Source of the DNA: Halopiger aswanensis
Lineage (GTDB): Archaea > Halobacteriota > Halobacteria > Halobacteriales > Natrialbaceae
DNA length: 64,000 nt
Assembly (NCBI RefSeq): GCF_003610195.1
Contig: NZ_RAPO01000004.1
Coordinates: 1 to 64,000, forward strand
Reading direction: 5' to 3'
Position 1 is the stretch's first letter. The number at the start of each line of letters is the position of its first letter. Positions 31,308 through 39,413 of this stretch are shown here, piece after piece. The notes beneath the pieces were generated by a model, which saw only the letters and a list, made by a program, of their open reading frames with translations, did no database searches and was not told where the DNA came from. Made by a program: the position numbers and the translations under genes.

Positions 31308-32078
31308 ATGGCTCAGTATCCTCACCTGTGGGCTGCGCTGTTAGCCGCCCGTCGCGGTGCTGAAGCGCTTGCAGCTTGGGACGAGCACCATCCGAATCGC
31401 ACAGCAGTCCGAGAACCGAACAAAAGCTGCGAGTTAGCCACTGAGGAAGCGATTTTAACCGAGCTCGAGCGTCACTTCCCCGAGCACAACGTGATTTCGG
31501 AGGAGAGCTATCCGGAGTTCACAACGAAACCGCGATGGATCGTCGATCCACTGGACGGACGGATTAACTATCTCAACGGCATTCCCCACTATTCCGTGTC
31601 GATCGCGTTTGAGGGGACGGGAGCAGCGGACGTGAGCGTCGTCTATCATATCCCCTCGGATCGGCTATTTACGGCTATTGAGGGGCACGGTGCGTACCTG
31701 AACGGACGCCCGATTTCAGTTTCAGAGACGGCCACACTCTCGGATGCGCTGGTGGTTACGGGGTTCGATCCGACGACGATCGAGTCACAACACTTCGATC
31801 AGTTTCGGTCACTGATCGACCGGACCCAAGGGGTGAGACGGTTCGGATCCGCCGCTACTGAACTCGCAATGGTTGCCAACGGACAGTTCGACATTTTCTT
31901 CGAGCGAGAGCTCAGCATCTGGGATACGGCCGCGGGAATCAAACTCATCGAGGAGGCCGGCGGCGAGATCACCCGGATCGAGCGACTGAACGGGAGTAAC
32001 CGTGAGATGGTCCTCGCATCGAATCCACAAATCCACCAGAGAGCCGTCTCTCTCATCTCCTCGAGTAGGCAAGGATAG
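31308..32078 (+). CDS. Inositol-monophosphatase-family protein with altered catalytic motif
   Basis: Protein of 256 aa of the IMPase/FBPase/CysQ fold. Metal-ligand regions are visible: VISEESYPE (about residue 62), VDPLDGRINYLNG (about 80-92) and SIWDTAAGIKLIEEAGG (about 203-219). The usual DGT of motif A reads DGR, and the upstream segment reads ELATEEA where most members have a T-x-x-D arrangement. Activity or substrate may therefore differ from typical inositol phosphatases. The gene follows the PHP gene on the same strand and is convergent with a second, canonical IMPase gene. Confidence 0.75.
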   Translation: MAQYPHLWAALLAARRGAEALAAWDEHHPNRTAVREPNKSCELATEEAILTELERHFPEHNVISEESYPEFTTKPRWIVDPLDGRINYLNGIPHYSVSIAFEGTGAADVSVVYHIPSDRLFTAIEGHGAYLNGRPISVSETATLSDALVVTGFDPTTIESQHFDQFRSLIDRTQGVRRFGSAATELAMVANGQFDIFFERELSIWDTAAGIKLIEEAGGEITRIERLNGSNREMVLASNPQIHQRAVSLISSSRQG

Positions 32079-32103
32079 TCGAGTGGCGACCCGAATCGGC
32101 ACT

Positions 32104-32922
32104 TCAGTTCGTGTCGGGGTTCGCTGTTTCGTTTCGATAGAGCTGACGCAGGTCGCCGTGAACGCGACCGTTCGAGGCGATGATGCCGACGTCCCGCTCC
32201 TCAGCCGTGAAATTCACCGGCGATCCGTCCCAATCGGTTACCTTGCCACCGGCTTCCTCGACGAGTAAACTTCCCGCAGCAACGTCCCAGGGCGATGTAT
32301 ACTTGTCTAGAAAGCACTCGAACGTTCCGTTCGCAACGAACGAAAGATCACACGCGCCGGCACCGAGTTGGCGAAGTCCCCGCGACCGGTCAGGAGGGAA
32401 GAGGTGCTGATACACCCGACGGAGCCGGCTGTCATCGATGAGAGGCGGCGAGATGCCGAATAAGACGGCGCTCTCCGGAAGTGTATCAGCCGACGACACG
32501 AATATTCGTCGTCCGTTCCGTTGCGCACCGTTACCTGCAACTGCCGTGTACGTCTCCTCGCGTTGGGGATGGACGACGACACCGACGATCGGTTCTCCGT
32601 CGTCTAGCAACGCGATTGACACGCAGTAATGTTCGAAGCCGGTAACGTAATTTGCGGTCCCATCGAGCGGATCGACGACCCACGTGAATCGCGCCGCTCC
32701 ATCTCGGTCGGTCTCTTCGCTAATAATCGCGTGATCCGGGTGGGTCTCCGTGATGATCGAGCGAATCGTTCGCTCGGCACGGAGGTCGATCTCCGTTACC
32801 AGCGTCCCCTCTCGTTTCTGCGTCATGGTGTAGTCGGACTGAAAATTCGATCGGAGTAGCGTACTTGCTTCTGTCGCTGCTTCCTTCGCTGTCGTCAGGA
32901 ATTCGTCGAATGCAGTTCCCAT
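32104..32922 (-). CDS. Inositol-monophosphatase-family phosphatase
   Basis: Protein of 272 aa from the ATG at 32922. The motif set is canonical: LVTEIDLRAE (about 44-53), IISEETDRDG (about 71-80), WVVDPLDGTANYVTG (about 87-101) and SPWDVAAGSLLVEEAGG (about 214-230). It should dephosphorylate an inositol, sugar or nucleotide phosphate using magnesium. It lies 70 bases downstream of an ECF-type T-component gene and is probably the last gene of that operon. A longer frame from 33069 overlaps the T gene and is not preferred. Confidence 0.82.
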   Translation of the reverse strand: MGTAFDEFLTTAKEAATEASTLLRSNFQSDYTMTQKREGTLVTEIDLRAERTIRSIITETHPDHAIISEETDRDGAARFTWVVDPLDGTANYVTGFEHYCVSIALLDDGEPIVGVVVHPQREETYTAVAGNGAQRNGRRIFVSSADTLPESAVLFGISPPLIDDSRLRRVYQHLFPPDRSRGLRQLGAGACDLSFVANGTFECFLDKYTSPWDVAAGSLLVEEAGGKVTDWDGSPVNFTAEERDVGIIASNGRVHGDLRQLYRNETANPDTN

Positions 32923-32992
32923 GTGTTCTGATGCTGGTGTCTGGATTCGGGTTCTACTGGCGTCGATTGCAGTGACAAAAAGCGGTGGATGG

Positions 32993-33808
32993 CTACACGA
33001 ATGGAAAGATGATGCTCGCGACGATGATCGCCGAACCGCCCATGAAGAGTAGGTCAAACCAGCCGACACGCAAGTCGCCTAACTGCAATTCACGGCTTTT
33101 CGTGCTCTCTAACGAATACGAGAACCCTCTCGTTTCGAGTGCTTCGACCGTCACGCGGCTTCGTTTTGCGACGTCGAAGATCATCGGATAGAACGCCTTG
33201 ATCGAGAGCCGAATCAGGTAGACGTAATAGCGACATTTGAAGCGACCGGGCGATTCCGGTGCTCGGCTTCGAAGCCGGTAGACGGTTACCGTCGCGTGGT
33301 ACTCCTCGATGAGAACGGGTAGCATTCGGTACCCGTAGCTGATCGCGAACGTAAACTGACGGGGAACGCCGATGCTCATGAACGCGCGACTGATGTTTTT
33401 CGGGGACATCCCGGAGAATACGGCGATCGACGTCACCGAGACGATCGTCAGTTTCGTCGTGTACGGGAGCAGTGCCGTCGCACTCCGGACGAAACTCCCG
33501 CCCATCAGCACCGTTACGAACGCGTACAAGAGCACGTTCGTGACGACGCCGAACGCGAGGAGCGCAATGAGGTACTTGCTGACCCGAGACACCACCGCGA
33601 GGATGGACACGAACGCGAGCAGTCCACCGAGGATCCGTAGATCGTAAAACAACCACGGAATGACGAGGAACGCCGCGTACCACGCGAGTAGTACGCGAGG
33701 ATCGAGTCGATTGAAAATCGTTCCCTCGTTGTCGTACGCAGTGCGCAGCAGATCCTGCTTCAACGACTCGATCGACAGCGCGTCGCGAAACTCTTCCTGG
33801 TAGCTCAT
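32993..33808 (-). CDS. ECF-type transporter transmembrane T component (EcfT/CbiQ family)
   Basis: Membrane coupling protein of 271 aa that links the S component to the ATPases. Hydrophobic helices are at about residues 42-75, 83-110 and 130-150, and the final one at about 247-268. The family's cytoplasmic coupling helices carry the Ala-Arg-Gly-type motifs, seen here as YRLRSRAPES (about 178-187) and EALETRGFS (about 222-230). The start overlaps the ATPase stop by 4 bases, indicating translational coupling. Confidence 0.82.
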   Translation of the reverse strand: MSYQEEFRDALSIESLKQDLLRTAYDNEGTIFNRLDPRVLLAWYAAFLVIPWLFYDLRILGGLLAFVSILAVVSRVSKYLIALLAFGVVTNVLLYAFVTVLMGGSFVRSATALLPYTTKLTIVSVTSIAVFSGMSPKNISRAFMSIGVPRQFTFAISYGYRMLPVLIEEYHATVTVYRLRSRAPESPGRFKCRYYVYLIRLSIKAFYPMIFDVAKRSRVTVEALETRGFSYSLESTKSRELQLGDLRVGWFDLLFMGGSAIIVASIIFPFV

Positions 33809-35520
33809 CGGTTGTCCCCCTCGAGTTCCGGGGTCCGTCCGGCGAGTCGGTCGGCCAACTCAGAGACGGTCAGCGCAGGCGGTGAGATATCGAGGTCGTG
33901 GCTCAATCGAACGACTTGCGGTGCCCGTAGGTTGCATCGTTCGAGCCGATCGAGGTCGGAAAACACGTCTCGCAGCGCCCCATCCGTTTCGATGGCACCG
34001 TCGTTCAACACGATCACCCGCGTCGCCCATTCGGCGACCAGCTCGAGATCGTGTGTGGCGATGATAACCGTCTCGACGCGGTTTTCAGCGCGGTGTATCG
34101 TCTGTTCGACTTCGCGGCGACTCGCTAGATCGAGGCTTCCGGTCGGTTCGTCGAACAACACGATCGACGGGTCCGTCGCCAACCCGATCCCGAGCGATGC
34201 GCGACGCTGCTCGCCGACGCTCAACAGTCGTCCGTCACGGTCCTGTAGCCGTTCGAGATCCAGAAACTCGATGACCTCGTCGACTCGTTCCTCAACGTCG
34301 GCGACGTCACGTTCTCGTAAGTAGTAGGCAATGTCTCCCCGGACCGAGTCGCGGATAAACATGTCCTCGGGGTTTTGATCGACGTAGGTAATGTCCGCTG
34401 CCAGTTCTTCCGGAAGAACAGCATCGGTGTCGGTGCCGTTGATCGTTACGCGTCCAGTATCGGGCTTTTCGATCCCGGTAATCAGCCGCAATAACGTCGA
34501 TTTGCCGGCACCGTTAGCACCGACGAGCGCGACTCGTTCGTCCGGATAGAGGTCCAACGAGAAGTCCTCCAGCACTCGAACGTCTCCATCGCGCAGCGTC
34601 GTATACCCGTGATCGACGTGCTGGAAGGAGATGATCGGCTCGTCTCCCGATCGGCCTCGAGGGCGGTCGTGGTCGTCGGGTTGAGCTGGGTCGTGCTCGA
34701 GCGACCGATACCGAGCGACCGCATCGGCGTATGTCGTCGGGAGCCTCCCGTCGTCGTCGACCGTTCTGGCGACTCGAGTTACTTGTGGCGGGTGAATACG
34801 CTGTTCTCGTAATTCTTCGATTCGATTGAGCCCCTCGTCGGTCGACTGCTTCCATTTGACGGTGCCGTCAGCAACCAGTGCAACGGTATCGCAGTACTCG
34901 GCGATGAACTCGGTATGGTGCTCGATCGTGACGATCGTTATTCCGTCTTCGTTTAGCTCCTGTAACCGTTCGTACGTTTCGTGCGCACGAACGGGGTCGA
35001 GTTGTGCAGCCGGTTCGTCGACGACGAGGATGTCGGGATCCATCGTCAACGCCGCACCGAGGGCCACCAGATGCTGCTGGCCACCGCTCAACTCCCAGAT
35101 AAAGCGCCCATCGACCGTTTCGATGTCTAACTGTGCGAGCGTGTTGAGTGCTCGCTCGCGGTAATCATCTCGTCCGTAGTTGACGGGTCCGAACGTCAGT
35201 TCGTCGTAGACGGTCGGCGTTACGAGCTGATTTTCGAACTCCTGAAACACGTAGCCGACATCCCGGGAGAGGTCTGCAACGGACGCATCACGCGTATCCC
35301 GACCGGCGACACGGACTCGCCCGTCGAACTCGCCCTCGAAGAAGTGGGGGACGAGTCCGTTGAACGTTTTACACAGCGTCGTCTTTCCGCTCCCGTTTCC
35401 GCCCAGGATAGCGATAAACTCGCCGCGATCGATACGCAAATCCGCCTTCTCTAGCGTCGGTTCGTCAACCCCCGGATATCGGAAGGTGACATCCGACACG
35501 TCGATCGCTGTCTCTGTCAT
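33805..35520 (-). CDS. ECF-type transporter ATPase, two fused ATP-binding domains
   Basis: Protein of 571 aa with two complete ABC ATPase domains, equivalent to EcfA1 and EcfA2 fused. Domain 1: Walker A GGNGSGKTT (about residue 40), signature LSGGQQHLVALG (about 142), Walker B ILVVDEPAAQLDP. Domain 2: Walker A GANGAGKST (about 336), signature LLSVGEQRRASLG (about 432), Walker B IVLFDEPTGSLDL. The second signature reads SVGE rather than SGGQ, as often in ECF A2 domains. The linker between domains is Asp/Arg-rich. The ATG at 35520 is used, and an in-frame GTG at 35526 is possible. Similar fused ATPases occur in YkoEDC-type vitamin transporters. Confidence 0.84.
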   Translation of the reverse strand: MTETAIDVSDVTFRYPGVDEPTLEKADLRIDRGEFIAILGGNGSGKTTLCKTFNGLVPHFFEGEFDGRVRVAGRDTRDASVADLSRDVGYVFQEFENQLVTPTVYDELTFGPVNYGRDDYRERALNTLAQLDIETVDGRFIWELSGGQQHLVALGAALTMDPDILVVDEPAAQLDPVRAHETYERLQELNEDGITIVTIEHHTEFIAEYCDTVALVADGTVKWKQSTDEGLNRIEELREQRIHPPQVTRVARTVDDDGRLPTTYADAVARYRSLEHDPAQPDDHDRPRGRSGDEPIISFQHVDHGYTTLRDGDVRVLEDFSLDLYPDERVALVGANGAGKSTLLRLITGIEKPDTGRVTINGTDTDAVLPEELAADITYVDQNPEDMFIRDSVRGDIAYYLRERDVADVEERVDEVIEFLDLERLQDRDGRLLSVGEQRRASLGIGLATDPSIVLFDEPTGSLDLASRREVEQTIHRAENRVETVIIATHDLELVAEWATRVIVLNDGAIETDGALRDVFSDLDRLERCNLRAPQVVRLSHDLDISPPALTVSELADRLAGRTPELEGDNR

Positions 35521-35532
35521 GCTCACGGCTGG

Positions 35533-36387
35533 TTACGCGGAGTGTTTTGCGCGCTGCCAGACGACGATCGCGACGAGCGCAGCCACGACGATCGGGACGG
35601 CAATAAACATCTCACCGTAGGCCTCCATGAATTCGGGCTCCCACACGACGTTCAGTCCAAAGCCAGCTTCTTCGGCCGCTGCAAACCCGAACGCGAGCGG
35701 GAACGCGAGCAGTACGGACAGTGCTGCTTTCCACGAAAAGCCGCGGACCATGGACGCGCCACGGGTCCCCTTGTACGGTTCCATCCCCATCAGCGGTTCA
35801 ATCTTCCCGTGGAGTTTGGGATACAGATAGAGCGCCGGAATAACCCCGAAGATGATGCCCGTAATCACCATCTGCGTGATGAAGTCGACACCCTCGAGAA
35901 CGAGTATGCTCTCGGGGAGTCCCGGCACTGCTTCCAGTTCTTCGACGCCGATGTACACCTTCCCGATATCGACGAACATGGCGAGGAACTCGTTGAGGCC
36001 CTCAGCGATAAGGACGACGGCAGCGAGTTGACGGCGATTTTTCGGGTCCTGAAACAGCAGCGCCGCGAAAAAGAAACACGTCGAAACGAGCAGCAAATCT
36101 TCCATCACACCGAGGCCGTTGAAATCGCCCAACAGAATGTCCTCGAAGACGACCTCCCCCATCGGAACTGCGAGTGCAGCCCAGAAGGTTCGAAACAGCA
36201 ACACCAGCACGATCGGGATAAAGATGAAGTCACCAACGCCCAGTTCCAACGGTCCGACGTCGAACTCGGGTAGTACCTCTGTTATCGCGTATTGGAGCCC
36301 ACTGAGGGACATGACGAAGATGAACACCGTCATATCCTTTTGACCGAAGCTGAACCAGTTCGTATTCTCTGTCGCCATCTCTGACAT
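35533..36387 (-). CDS. Putative substrate-specific (S) membrane component of an ECF-type transporter
   Basis: Integral membrane protein of 284 aa from the ATG at 36387, with about six helices (about 20-40, 55-85, 105-125, 140-160, 190-215, 235-285). It is the first gene of the operon and ends 12 bases before the ATPase ATG. Its size, position and topology fit the S component, which binds the substrate. Acidic membrane-edge residues (EVLPEF, GEVVFEDILLGDF, EDLLLV) are unusual and could line a binding site. No known vitamin S family is recognised, so the substrate is open. A TATA-like atataaac lies upstream in the minus orientation near 36430. Confidence 0.68.
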   Translation of the reverse strand: MSEMATENTNWFSFGQKDMTVFIFVMSLSGLQYAITEVLPEFDVGPLELGVGDFIFIPIVLVLLFRTFWAALAVPMGEVVFEDILLGDFNGLGVMEDLLLVSTCFFFAALLFQDPKNRRQLAAVVLIAEGLNEFLAMFVDIGKVYIGVEELEAVPGLPESILVLEGVDFITQMVITGIIFGVIPALYLYPKLHGKIEPLMGMEPYKGTRGASMVRGFSWKAALSVLLAFPLAFGFAAAEEAGFGLNVVWEPEFMEAYGEMFIAVPIVVAALVAIVVWQRAKHSA

Positions 36388-36427
36388 ACAGATCCATCGT
36401 CGGCTGATACCGGTTTGAAGTTTAATA

Positions 36428-36440
36428 TTGTTTATATATC
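36428..36440 (-). promoter_or_regulatory. Promoter of the ECF-type operon
   Basis: The stretch tattgtttatatatctg is the most AT-rich sequence upstream of the S-component gene. On the minus strand it gives an atataaac core about 45-50 bases before the ATG at 36387, a reasonable position for a short-leader transcript. Confidence 0.4.
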
Positions 36441-36517
36441 TGCAGATAGAGGTACATAGATGACTAAATAGGCAGGGGGTCGTTCCACCGTCGTCGCGAC
36501 GTCGCCGGTTCGGACTG

Positions 36518-36893
36518 TTACTTTTCCGCGTCCGTACGCAAGTGGATCCGACCGTCCCGTCGGCTGCGGTGTCGCGGTGTCCGACCACGAGTGACCGCGA
36601 GTAGCGCCGTGACGATACTCACTGCAATCCGATAGGTTCGTCTTTGCCGAGGTTCAACCCGGTCGACGTGTAGATCCGCTCGCGTTGTGCGTCCGTGATC
36701 GGCCGATCCTCGTCGGCGAAGTCCGCTTGCATCTCTTCGAATCGCTTCGCCGATCCTATCAGTCAGATGTACTCGATCGGCGTCTCGAGCAACTGCTCGA
36801 GCGCGAGGCGCCCGTCGAGGAAATTGTGGCCCATCATCACTTCGTACGGATCCGTATTCCACTGTCGGAAGTCGGAACGGCTCAAGAGCGTGC
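36518..36893 (-). pseudogene. XdhC/CoxI-family protein, C-terminal remnant
   Basis: On the minus strand the frame reads DPYEVMMGHNFLDGRLALEQ, then LLETPIEYI, a TGA where XdhC proteins have Gly, then LIGSAKRFEEMQADFADEDR and ITDAQRERIYTSTGLNLG. After a one-base shift near 36627 it continues AVSIVTALLAVTRGR to a stop at 36518. These segments match the C-terminal Rossmann part of XdhC (YIGLMGS.KRFEEM, GL.LG...P..IA.SI). XdhC inserts sulfurated molybdenum cofactor into xanthine-dehydrogenase-type enzymes. The N-terminal half is missing, so the gene is dead. Confidence 0.68.
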
Positions 36894-37862
36894 GTCGTTC
36901 GCCGGGGGAGTTGGACTGCCTGCTGCGAATGCCTCGCGTGAGTGTTCGTCTAATATATCTGTCTCAAACGTGCGGTCATAGGAGAGGACATCTAACGGGA
37001 CTTCGCGCTGGATGCCGGCGTACTCGAGGGTTGCGGTGAACTCTACCGACAGCGTCGACGTCTCGTCGTTTTGAAGATGCGTGACCCACCACTCGTCCAG
37101 CGCAGCGGTATCCATGGCTGCGGTAGCCTCGATAGACCGGGTGCTATTCGGTTCGATCACGGCCTGTTCTGCGGCGATGCCGTCTCCGACGACGATGTCG
37201 TTCAGTCGAATCGTGTATCCGATCTCCGTGATCGGCACCCGAATGTCCGTCGGATTAGTCACCGTTGCCTCGGCCTGGATCGGCGTGCTATTCGTCGTGG
37301 CGTTACCCCACTGTGCGTCCGTTTCCTCGACGACGAATAGCGTCCGATCGGACGCTTGAATCTGCTGACTGCGGTTCGTTTGCAACGGCTCGAGGAGATC
37401 CGTCTCGACGGTCCGATCGTGCGTCCATCGATCGGCTGGCAGACGAAGGCCCGCGTAATCGACCGTCACGTCCGGTTCGATTCGTACCTCAGTCGTTTCG
37501 TTCTCGTTGATGTGAGACGCCCACCATGCCGGAAGCTGATCGTTGTCGATCATCGTCGAAACGGACACGGTACTCTCGCCCCCGGCGAGTCGCACGCGAT
37601 TGTTCTGCTCCGATGCGAGCACGATATCGTTTGCCGAGATGGTATACGAGACGTTCGCCGTCGCGTCGCCGACGCGGAGCAACAGTGGATTGTCGACGTC
37701 GATCTGCGTTTCGACCTCGGTCCGATCGGCCGTAACGGTCCCCCATTCGTTGTCGACGGATTCGATCTGTGGTCGATCCACTGCAATCACGCCGTAGCCG
37801 ACAGTCGCAGCGATCAGAACCAGTACGACGAGAATCACTATCGCTGTTCTGCGACCGGCCAT
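36882..37862 (-). CDS. Membrane-anchored LEA14/WHy-type protein with two tandem domains
   Basis: Protein of 326 aa. A single N-terminal helix (about residues 7-27, IVILVVLVLIAATVGYGVIA) anchors it, with the rest outside. Two repeats of a LEA14/WHy-like beta-sandwich follow: repeat 1 about 30-160 (ETQIDVDNPLLLRVGDATAN, TVSVSTMIDNDQLPAWWASH) and repeat 2 about 180-305 (QAEATVTNPTDIRVPITEIG, SIEATAAMDTAALDEWWVTH). The matching NP and WW-x-x-H signatures make the internal duplication obvious. LEA14-like proteins are linked to desiccation and stress, but their role in haloarchaea is unproven. The 3' end overlaps the start of the XdhC remnant by about 12 bases. Confidence 0.72.
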   Translation of the reverse strand: MAGRRTAIVILVVLVLIAATVGYGVIAVDRPQIESVDNEWGTVTADRTEVETQIDVDNPLLLRVGDATANVSYTISANDIVLASEQNNRVRLAGGESTVSVSTMIDNDQLPAWWASHINENETTEVRIEPDVTVDYAGLRLPADRWTHDRTVETDLLEPLQTNRSQQIQASDRTLFVVEETDAQWGNATTNSTPIQAEATVTNPTDIRVPITEIGYTIRLNDIVVGDGIAAEQAVIEPNSTRSIEATAAMDTAALDEWWVTHLQNDETSTLSVEFTATLEYAGIQREVPLDVLSYDRTFETDILDEHSREAFAAGSPTPPANDARS

Positions 37863-38026
37863 CTACTGTTCCTTTCGTCCGACCGTAGTTCTGCTATCGC
37901 GTTACACGTTCAGGGTATTGAAGACTAAGGCTATCAGTCACCTCTCTCACTGTCGTGTTGGGCGTTCACATCTCGAGGTCTATTGAGGCGACCGACAATG
38001 AGCGGCAACTGTACGGACGGTACTGA

Positions 38027-38245
38027 TCATTCAGCGTTTGCTCCGCTTGGTGACCCGTCATCAACCAGATCATCGATAGTACGGATGTCTGTTTCTCCAC
38101 AACTACAGCCCTCTTTGCCAATTAGCTGGATTTCACCATCCGGCCAGTGTCTGGCTGTATATCCCACCCCGCAGTGCACACCTTCAACTAAAACCCGAGA
38201 TACATCGTCTCTTTGGCCATAATCGATACTTCCGGGAGGATACAA
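38027..38245 (-). CDS. Mini zinc-ribbon-like protein, possibly truncated
   Basis: Frame of up to 72 aa resembling the small Cys protein at 29617: VHCGVGYTARHWPDGEIQLI and KEGCSCGETDIRTIDD. The second Cys pair (CSC) is intact, but the first pair has only one Cys. No ATG lies upstream in frame. The possible starts are a TTG at 38245 or a lost 5' end. It may be a real short protein with a weak start or a decaying copy. Confidence 0.4.
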   Translation of the reverse strand: MYPPGSIDYGQRDDVSRVLVEGVHCGVGYTARHWPDGEIQLIGKEGCSCGETDIRTIDDLVDDGSPSGANAE

Positions 38246-38249
38246 ACGA

Positions 38250-38772
38250 CAATTAGCTTAACTAAAATAATTGGTAGTAACTACTGGACACTCTACACGG
38301 ATATTTATCGGCAGGGGAACAATGAGTGAAGATCGCCTGCGCCGAGAGCATCGAACGTATCTCTGCGCCACAAAGCCTATTCTGTCTACCCGTGACTAAC
38401 CAGATAAGAAAGTGGACACCGAGTAGGGGTACTCGTGGATTCTGTCCACCTATTTATTATCGAAAGAGCGAAGCGAAGACCTACAGCTTTAGCCGTAGGA
38501 GGATGTCAGCGGCAGTCAGCCCCCTGTACTGGGAGGGACAAAGCGGGGACTGCCGAGTCAGATGTGCCTCCGACAACCTCGACTCCGACTCGGCAGTAAA
38601 TCTCTGGGAGGGGCAGGGGTAGCGCTGTCGACTGACTAGTCACCCTCGAGCACAAAGCCGCCTACGAGAGACACTCGACGGCCGAATGATTGCGAACAGT
38701 TTGTGGTTTTCTCGAGAAGTTGATTCGTCGATAGACTTGCTGACGAGTCTGGGGTGGGAGAACTGGAGCGGC
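38250..38772. other. Intergenic region containing an IS200/IS605-type end
   Basis: About 520 bases. The notable feature is the hairpin at 38480-38499 followed by ggaggatgtca (separate entry). Short frames here give no recognisable protein. The rest appears non-coding and may be flanking DNA of a lost TnpB-type element. Confidence 0.4.
38480..38499 (+). repeat. Hairpin typical of the right end of TnpB (IS200/IS605/IS1341) elements
   Basis: The sequence cctacagctttagccgtagg folds into an 8-bp stem with one mismatch and a TTTA loop, and is followed by aggatgtca. Haloarchaeal TnpB elements end in nearly the same hairpin plus trailing GATGTCA, and the transcript from this end forms the guide RNA scaffold. 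No tnpB gene or recognisable fragment lies upstream, so this is probably a solo right end or a tiny non-autonomous derivative. Confidence 0.5.
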
Positions 38773-39126
38773 TTAATACTGATTTTGCACCTTATCGATT
38801 TTGCACTGGACACAGAGATCGTCGGCAAAACACGAAACGCTATCGTAAGGACAGTCGTACTCTTCGACAGTAACAGACTGACGACGCCTCTCTTGCCGCC
38901 AGACGCTTTCCCAGTCGTCGATATCCATATCAGCAGACGTGAAGACGACGTTTCCATCCCGATCCACGATCTTCGCTACTGTCACCGAGTATTGGTTCTC
39001 TTTGGCGATCTCGATCGCTTCCTCGTACGAAGAGCAGCTAATCTTTTCCGTCCCCGTCTGGTCATCGAGGAGGCGAACAGTAATCGAACCGTCGTACTCT
39101 TCGGTCGGATCCAGCCCCGAGGCCAT
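38773..39126 (-). CDS. Small Cys-containing haloarchaeal protein, uncharacterised
   Basis: Acidic protein of 117 aa. The N-terminal 70 residues look like a compact alpha/beta domain (SITVRLLDDQTGTEKISCSS, NQYSVTVAKIVDRDGNVVFT). A Trp/Arg-rich helix then leads to a C-terminal Cys cluster with spacing YDCPYDSVSCFADDLCVQC, which could bind a metal. I do not recognise a characterised family, though similar proteins seem common on haloarchaeal secondary replicons. A symmetric tttaaaagctt sequence lies about 20 bases upstream of the ATG and may be part of the promoter. Confidence 0.55.
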   Translation of the reverse strand: MASGLDPTEEYDGSITVRLLDDQTGTEKISCSSYEEAIEIAKENQYSVTVAKIVDRDGNVVFTSADMDIDDWESVWRQERRRQSVTVEEYDCPYDSVSCFADDLCVQCKIDKVQNQY

Positions 39127-39413
39127 GGCGGATACACTCGAAACAGTGTTTAAAAGCTTGGGATGAGCGATTACGGATTAATATCTGTATCGGGACTGAT
39201 ATCGAATTTGACTTATTCCGTGTTACTCAGCTACTACTTCCAACGAATTAGAACGCCATGTAAGAGACCAATTTAAAGGGGCGATTCGTCAGGGAGTCGT
39301 TCGTTTGGCGCCGAGATATCAACCAATAGTCGACCGCTGTCCTGTGTGGTACTAACTCGAAGGCAGCCTAGGCACCGTTCAGCGTATCGGAAACGTCACC
39401 CGGGTCACTCCCA

